Under the pieces are notes generated by a model. That model did no database searches, was not told where the DNA came from, and was given only the letters and a program-made list of their open reading frames with translations. Positions 6,701 to 9,236 of a DNA stretch of 9,236 nucleotides are shown piece after piece; within the stretch, counting starts at the first letter, position 1, and each line of letters opens with the position of its first letter. Position numbers and translations under genes: made by a program. Source of the DNA: Sphingobacteriales bacterium (GTDB lineage Bacteria > Bacteroidota > Bacteroidia > Sphingobacteriales > Sphingobacteriaceae); NCBI GenBank assembly GCA_947478655.1, contig CANJWU010000036.1:1-9236 (forward strand), in the 5' to 3' direction.

Positions 6701-9236
6701 TGATAGTTGTTTTAAAGCCACCTGCTATCATATTATTCGAAACAGTTAAGGCAGTAACACCTTCTACGGTTGTTAAATTAATACCCCTGAATCCAGCTTT
6801 TGAAATTTTATTTCCATTAATAATACCATCAGATTTGGAAGAAGCAACTTTTATTCCTTCAGAACTTACAGATGATGTCGATTTCATGTTAATGGTATTC
6901 CAACTTATCGAATTAATGCTCGTGTTTAATGTATTGATACCAAAACCAAAAGCGGAGTCAATTTTATTATTATAAATAACAGTTCCGATCGATTTAAATG
7001 CGCCAGATTGACCAATAAATTGAATGCCTGAAACACCATTTTTAATCTTTGTGTTTTTAATCGTTAAGAAATCTGCTTTTACGGCACTGTCAATTTTTGT
7101 TTTAAAAGCAGCAATTACCCCATACTTATAATCACTTAAATTAGAAGATGATGGCACATTAATAACACAACTATCGATGGTAACATTATTACTTCCGGTG
7201 GTAATATGAAAACCAGAGGCATAACTTGAAGTAGATAAATTGGTAAGCGTAAGGTTTCTGAAATTAATATAATCAGCACCATCTGTTTGAATTACAAAAT
7301 GGTTTGTTTGACCTTGATTTGTATTGGTATTTTGAATAATTACATCCGCTGCGTTTCCAGTAAAAGAACGGAAAGTTAATGTTTTTGTTGGGGAAGCTCC
7401 TTTAATTGCAGGAACAGAAAATGGTGTCGAATAAGTTCCAGGATAAACGTCAAAAACAGTTGGCCCGCCTACTCCACATTCGAATGCAGCAAGTGCAGAT
7501 GCAAAAGTTGGATAGTTTTTTAAACCTACTGGTCCACCAATCGTATATCTACCATTTAATCCGACGCATAAATTTACAATTAAGGTATCATTGTCAAACC
7601 AGGTATCACCCGGAAATGCAGGCTCCACTCTAATTTCCATCGTATATTGACCTGGAGCAGGAATAACCCATGGAGTAGATAAATTAAATACTTGTTTTGA
7701 ATAAGATAAACCCAATTGAGTTAATGTGAATGAATCTACGGGATTAAATGGACCGTTGTTGATACGGTATTTTATTGCCATTTTATGTCCATTCAAACTA
7801 TTGATAGAAAGCAAACCGTCATTTTTAATAACAACGGGGATAACGTTAGAACCCTCACGAGGCACAAAGTTTTTTTCTAACTCGAAAACTTCTAAATCAT
7901 GAGGACTTCTAATTACCTCATCGGCACCTACATCTGGCATTTCAGGATCACGTGGGTGATTTTCAAAGTCAAAAGTAATAAATGGTAAAATATATGCTTT
8001 TCGAATTAACCCTTTATTGTTTAACCTTAAATTAGTTGCAGAAGGAAAATTTGGATTCAAATTAAATGACTGTCCATTTTTACCAGTTGCATTTCTTAAT
8101 GAAAGTAAAGAGGTACATTGTGTTCCACCAATAATAGCCAATTTGGTACCTGCTGTAATAAAATAATTATTATAATTAAAGGTATCAACTGTTGTTAAAT
8201 TTTTAATGATGACAGTAGCAGCTCCTAAAGAAGTATGAAAAATATTATTCTTTATCGAAATTTTAGAAGAAGGCCTATCAGCAGTATATTCAACTACAAA
8301 ACATGCATTTTCGGCATTGAATGCACTTGAGTAAAAAATTGTATTGTGTAGAAACTGTATGCTTTTAGAATACTCCACATGAATACCTCTTGAAAAAGTA
8401 GATTTAGCCGTTCCAGAAATAACATTATTATAAACATAGGCAGCAGAACCACCATTTACATTATTAAAGAACATTCCAAAAGTACCGTAGTTTTTAATCT
8501 GATTATTATAAAAACCAAAGTTACCAGCTGCATCACGAACACGAATTCCAAATTGTGCTTGACTTGGATCAGGGCGAATAGTAATTTGATTATTCGCAAT
8601 TAATGGAATATTATTAAAATCAATATCAATACCACAAATAGCAGCGTAAATTTTATTGTTATTGATTTTGTTTCCTTTACAAGGTTTTACAGTACTTTCT
8701 CCTAGCAATCTGATAGCAAAAGCGCCACCATAAAAAGTATTGTTAATAATACTATTGTAATTTGCACAATTGGCTAAACCAGAAGTGTTATTAATATCAG
8801 ATGAAACAATTCCGATCGCGTTACCATTAAAAATGGTGAAAGTAGAATCTAATTTTAAGATACAACGATTAATAGTATTGTAATCGGCAGAAATTTTAGG
8901 ATTATCTCTGCTATACGTTAAATGAAAAACAGAAGCAAATGAATTGGTAGAAGACAATACTCTGTTATTTTCAATCGTTAAATCTTGAAACGATACGTAT
9001 TTACATCCCTCTAAACGAATAACAGAGTTATTATATAAGGTATTATCTCCATCATCAATGATTTGAACATCTGCAGCTCTACCCGTTTCTGATTTAAAAA
9101 CTACCACGTTTTTGGCAGAAGCACCCTTGAATGGCTTTATTGTAATGTTCTCATTATAAATTCCAGGACGAATATTAAAAGTCACACGACCAATAACCTC
9201 GGTTCTGGTACTTAATAATTCTGTAACAGCTTTTTG
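3531..9236 (-). CDS. Giant T9SS-secreted beta-helix/CARDB repeat surface protein (5' truncated)
   Basis: The frame stays open to the right edge, so 1901 residues are visible and the true start is outside. The codon at 9185-9183 that could pass for a start is GTG for Val inside a conserved block (GRVTFNIRPG; compare GPVTFNVRPG in module 3). Order of parts, counting from the right edge: helix 1 (1-442), CARDB-like 1 (443-562), helix 2 (563-1011), CARDB-like 2 (1012-1137), helix 3 (1138-1575), CARDB-like 3 (1576-1694), CARDB-like 4 (1695-1814), T9SS type A sorting domain (1815-1901). The helices are full of NN- and NNxI-type rungs (PbH1/NosD-like right-handed parallel beta-helix) and end in D[VI]GADE. 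The protein is probably exported by Sec and T9SS and then anchored on or released from the cell surface. Some such helices bind or cut polysaccharides, but I see no recognisable catalytic motif; adhesin or glycan binding is a guess. No neighbour in the window suggests its substrate. Confidence 0.93.
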   Translation of the reverse strand, partial: QKAVTELLSTRTEVIGRVTFNIRPGIYNENITIKPFKGASAKNVVVFKSETGRAADVQIIDDGDNTLYNNSVIRLEGCKYVSFQDLTIENNRVLSSTNSFASVFHLTYSRDNPKISADYNTINRCILKLDSTFTIFNGNAIGIVSSDINNTSGLANCANYNSIINNTFYGGAFAIRLLGESTVKPCKGNKINNNKIYAAICGIDIDFNNIPLIANNQITIRPDPSQAQFGIRVRDAAGNFGFYNNQIKNYGTFGMFFNNVNGGSAAYVYNNVISGTAKSTFSRGIHVEYSKSIQFLHNTIFYSSAFNAENACFVVEYTADRPSSKISIKNNIFHTSLGAATVIIKNLTTVDTFNYNNYFITAGTKLAIIGGTQCTSLLSLRNATGKNGQSFNLNPNFPSATNLRLNNKGLIRKAYILPFITFDFENHPRDPEMPDVGADEVIRSPHDLEVFELEKNFVPREGSNVIPVVIKNDGLLSINSLNGHKMAIKYRINNGPFNPVDSFTLTQLGLSYSKQVFNLSTPWVIPAPGQYTMEIRVEPAFPGDTWFDNDTLIVNLCVGLNGRYTIGGPVGLKNYPTFASALAAFECGVGGPTVFDVYPGTYSTPFSVPAIKGASPTKTLTFRSFTGNAADVIIQNTNTNQGQTNHFVIQTDGADYINFRNLTLTNLSTSSYASGFHITTGSNNVTIDSCVINVPSSSNLSDYKYGVIAAFKTKIDSAVKADFLTIKNTKIKNGVSGIQFIGQSGAFKSIGTVIYNNKIDSAFGFGINTLNTSINSISWNTINMKSTSSVSSEGIKVASSKSDGIINGNKISKAGFRGINLTTVEGVTALTVSNNMIAGGFKTTISGAGIYLNEVNKINIYHNSVYYDKAPVTLPSTSSAFFLAAGVNISLLNNIFYNPAGGYAFYVTNQTSIRASDNNIYYTDNNTTTGNFAYYGSSGGDRANLTSLKQAMINFETKSLEIDPQFTSVYNLHTVNPLIDNKGVFIPSIAVDIDKQSRNPLNTDIGADEFILNAKDMALIEIQPLVFSTDPNTIKVKIMNLGSTSLNGNTVKLQYSSTPGVWVPTIGESFTPTVNTATSLDTAYSSLIYSFTTTFNASANTTYQFAVRIDPSNRVTGDPVTSNDTVQNIICTGLKTGVYTIGGTSPSFATFNDAAASLACGITGPVTFNVRPGTYNERFTINNPKNTSATNLIVFKSETGNAADVIINSNGVSGATTRNIIRLNRSSYVHIKNMTLKNASTSIAGSAAIQITSDARNILVKECIIKMDTGSTSPNIYGITSSDSASITTAGKGGSNIKIIKNAIYGGAIGVGVRGTSQYIRDFGVSIDSNIIEGAANYGIFSSNVDLTSIDQNQVIMRKNQLNSTGINIIIDRADSKITNNKIINASSVGMALNDIIGVNGLLVANNMIGGGFRLGLDGYGLSLDKVYPLNLYNNSINYDGNSVNSAALKMDINTKGVRMLNNSIYNANNGFALLIDDPNSIDTSDNNNMATKTGLFARVNAFDYLTFDEYKDVYLKDDNGVSVDPDYFTTTNLKVTNTFLDAAGVVIPEISKDIEGQPRDPKFPDIGADEFVVLGDVKIESIDNPLPPPEVYPTKIPVTISVKNIGLSKVSGLNVKYFVDNVEMANEVIPVEEPYRPLLPADLLAYTFETEITPTLTGNYTLRVEAYLLNDTTPLNNVLTSTFFSSISSITDGKMDAYVSPVNSTVEQFTPVTVLIKNTGTDTISNFNVNYTIRGGKNGTVTKTELISASLAPQEVVSHIFDDVLDCDPSAVRVLSTYLSDVEDDLNQTNDTLTMYVFPFAPCGQGINDPKAVGFIAAGPFPNPTSNAINYMLSLPSQGDVEIEIVDVLGQVMQTNKYDGMQTGVNNIQIAVPTNIAPGIYFSHVKYNDLVITQRVVINK
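3795..4154 (-). other. Fourth CARDB-like beta-sandwich before the sorting domain
   Basis: About 120 residues starting KMDAYVSPVNS, with VTVLIKNTGTDTI and NQTNDTLTMYVF, the same plan as the linker domains. It holds two Cys (codons at 3933-3935 and 3825-3827) that could pair. It probably acts as a stalk that sets the helices away from the anchor. Confidence 0.75.
4155..5825 (-). repeat. Super-module 3: beta-helix plus CARDB-like domain (complete)
   Basis: A complete unit of 557 residues. It opens VYTIGG, then FATFNDAAASLACG, RPGTYNE and FKSETGNAADVII, and the helix ends RDPKFPDIGADEF near 4512. The sandwich (4511-4155) has VTISVKNIG and LRVEAYL but, unlike the first two, no Cys at its end, and it is followed by another sandwich rather than another helix. 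Confidence 0.87.
5826..7550 (-). repeat. Super-module 2: beta-helix plus CARDB-like domain (complete)
   Basis: A complete unit of 575 residues. It opens with RYTIGG, then YPTFASALAAFECG, YPGTYS and FRSFTGNAADVII. The helix shows rungs such as SNNMIAGGF and IYHNSVYYD, which match NNMIGGGF and LYNNSINYD in module 3, and ends NTDIGADEF near 6204. The sandwich (6203-5826) has IKVKIMNLG and SNDTVQNIIC. At the protein level it is clearly homologous to modules 1 and 3. Confidence 0.87.
7551..9236 (-). repeat. Super-module 1: beta-helix plus CARDB-like domain (edge-truncated)
   Basis: The helix part (9236-7911) begins in the middle of the module-start block: QKAVTELL aligns with the helix segment FASALAAF / FNDAAASL of modules 2 and 3, so about 15 residues of module start are missing. 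It has RPGIYNE, FKSETGRAADV and many Asn-rich rungs, and ends RDPEMPDVGADEV. The CARDB-like sandwich (7910-7551) has IPVVIKNDG and ends in FDNDTLIVNLC. The helix is richer in Cys (seven) than the other two and lacks the Cys that modules 2 and 3 carry before the GPxxF strand. Confidence 0.85.

Noticed and set aside
6187..7633. Open frames on + inside the giant gene (6187-6435 and 7406-7633)
   Set aside because: They are antisense to conserved module blocks, with no signal peptide, motif or leader of their own.
4800..9000. Many short ATTATTATT-like stretches that look like simple repeats
   Set aside because: They are Asn-Asn codons of the beta-helix rungs read on the other strand, not independent DNA repeats or a CRISPR array.
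9183..9185. GTG as the start codon of the giant - strand gene
   Set aside because: The frame remains open to the window edge and the upstream residues align with the other modules, so this is an internal valine codon.
1..9236. A possible defence, mobile or biosynthetic system
   Set aside because: No transposase, integrase, nuclease, toxin, CRISPR or biosynthetic core gene is present; the genes are housekeeping or envelope genes with no shared operon beyond the first two.

Overview
The window looks like an ordinary chromosomal segment of a Bacteroidota bacterium, probably from the Sphingobacteriia/Chitinophagia side of the phylum. Four signs point there: AT-rich DNA, starts without Shine-Dalgarno sequences, a C-terminal type IX secretion (T9SS) sorting domain on a giant surface protein, and a long Bacteroidota-type PagL-like outer-membrane protein. 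Coding density is very high. The two longest gene-free gaps are 47 and 64 bases, so no stretch of 300 bases lacks a gene.

Layout from left to right: (1) the 3' end of a family 2 glycosyltransferase of the polyprenyl-phosphate mannosyltransferase type (+, cut by the left edge); (2) ruvB (+), 6 bases downstream and probably in the same transcript; (3) a PagL/acyloxyacyl-hydrolase-like outer-membrane beta-barrel (-), whose stop codon overlaps that of ruvB; (4) queG, epoxyqueuosine reductase (+), divergent from the barrel gene across 47 bases; (5) a perfect 30-base palindrome serving as a probable bidirectional terminator; (6) a giant secreted protein (-, at least 1901 residues) that runs off the right edge. 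It is built from three parallel beta-helix modules alternating with CARDB-like beta-sandwich domains and ends in a T9SS type A sorting domain.

The genes do not form one pathway. RuvB (recombination) and QueG (tRNA modification) are housekeeping genes. The glycosyltransferase, the PagL-like barrel and the T9SS substrate all concern the cell envelope or surface. I see no mobile element, CRISPR array, RNA gene or defence module. The most interesting content is the architecture of the giant T9SS protein: old, diverged super-modules of about 560-575 residues, and a pair of cysteines found only where a sandwich domain joins a following helix. Second is the PagL-like protein, which keeps the His-x-Ser motif but has Asn where PagL is expected to carry its catalytic Glu. 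I found no convincing undescribed system.
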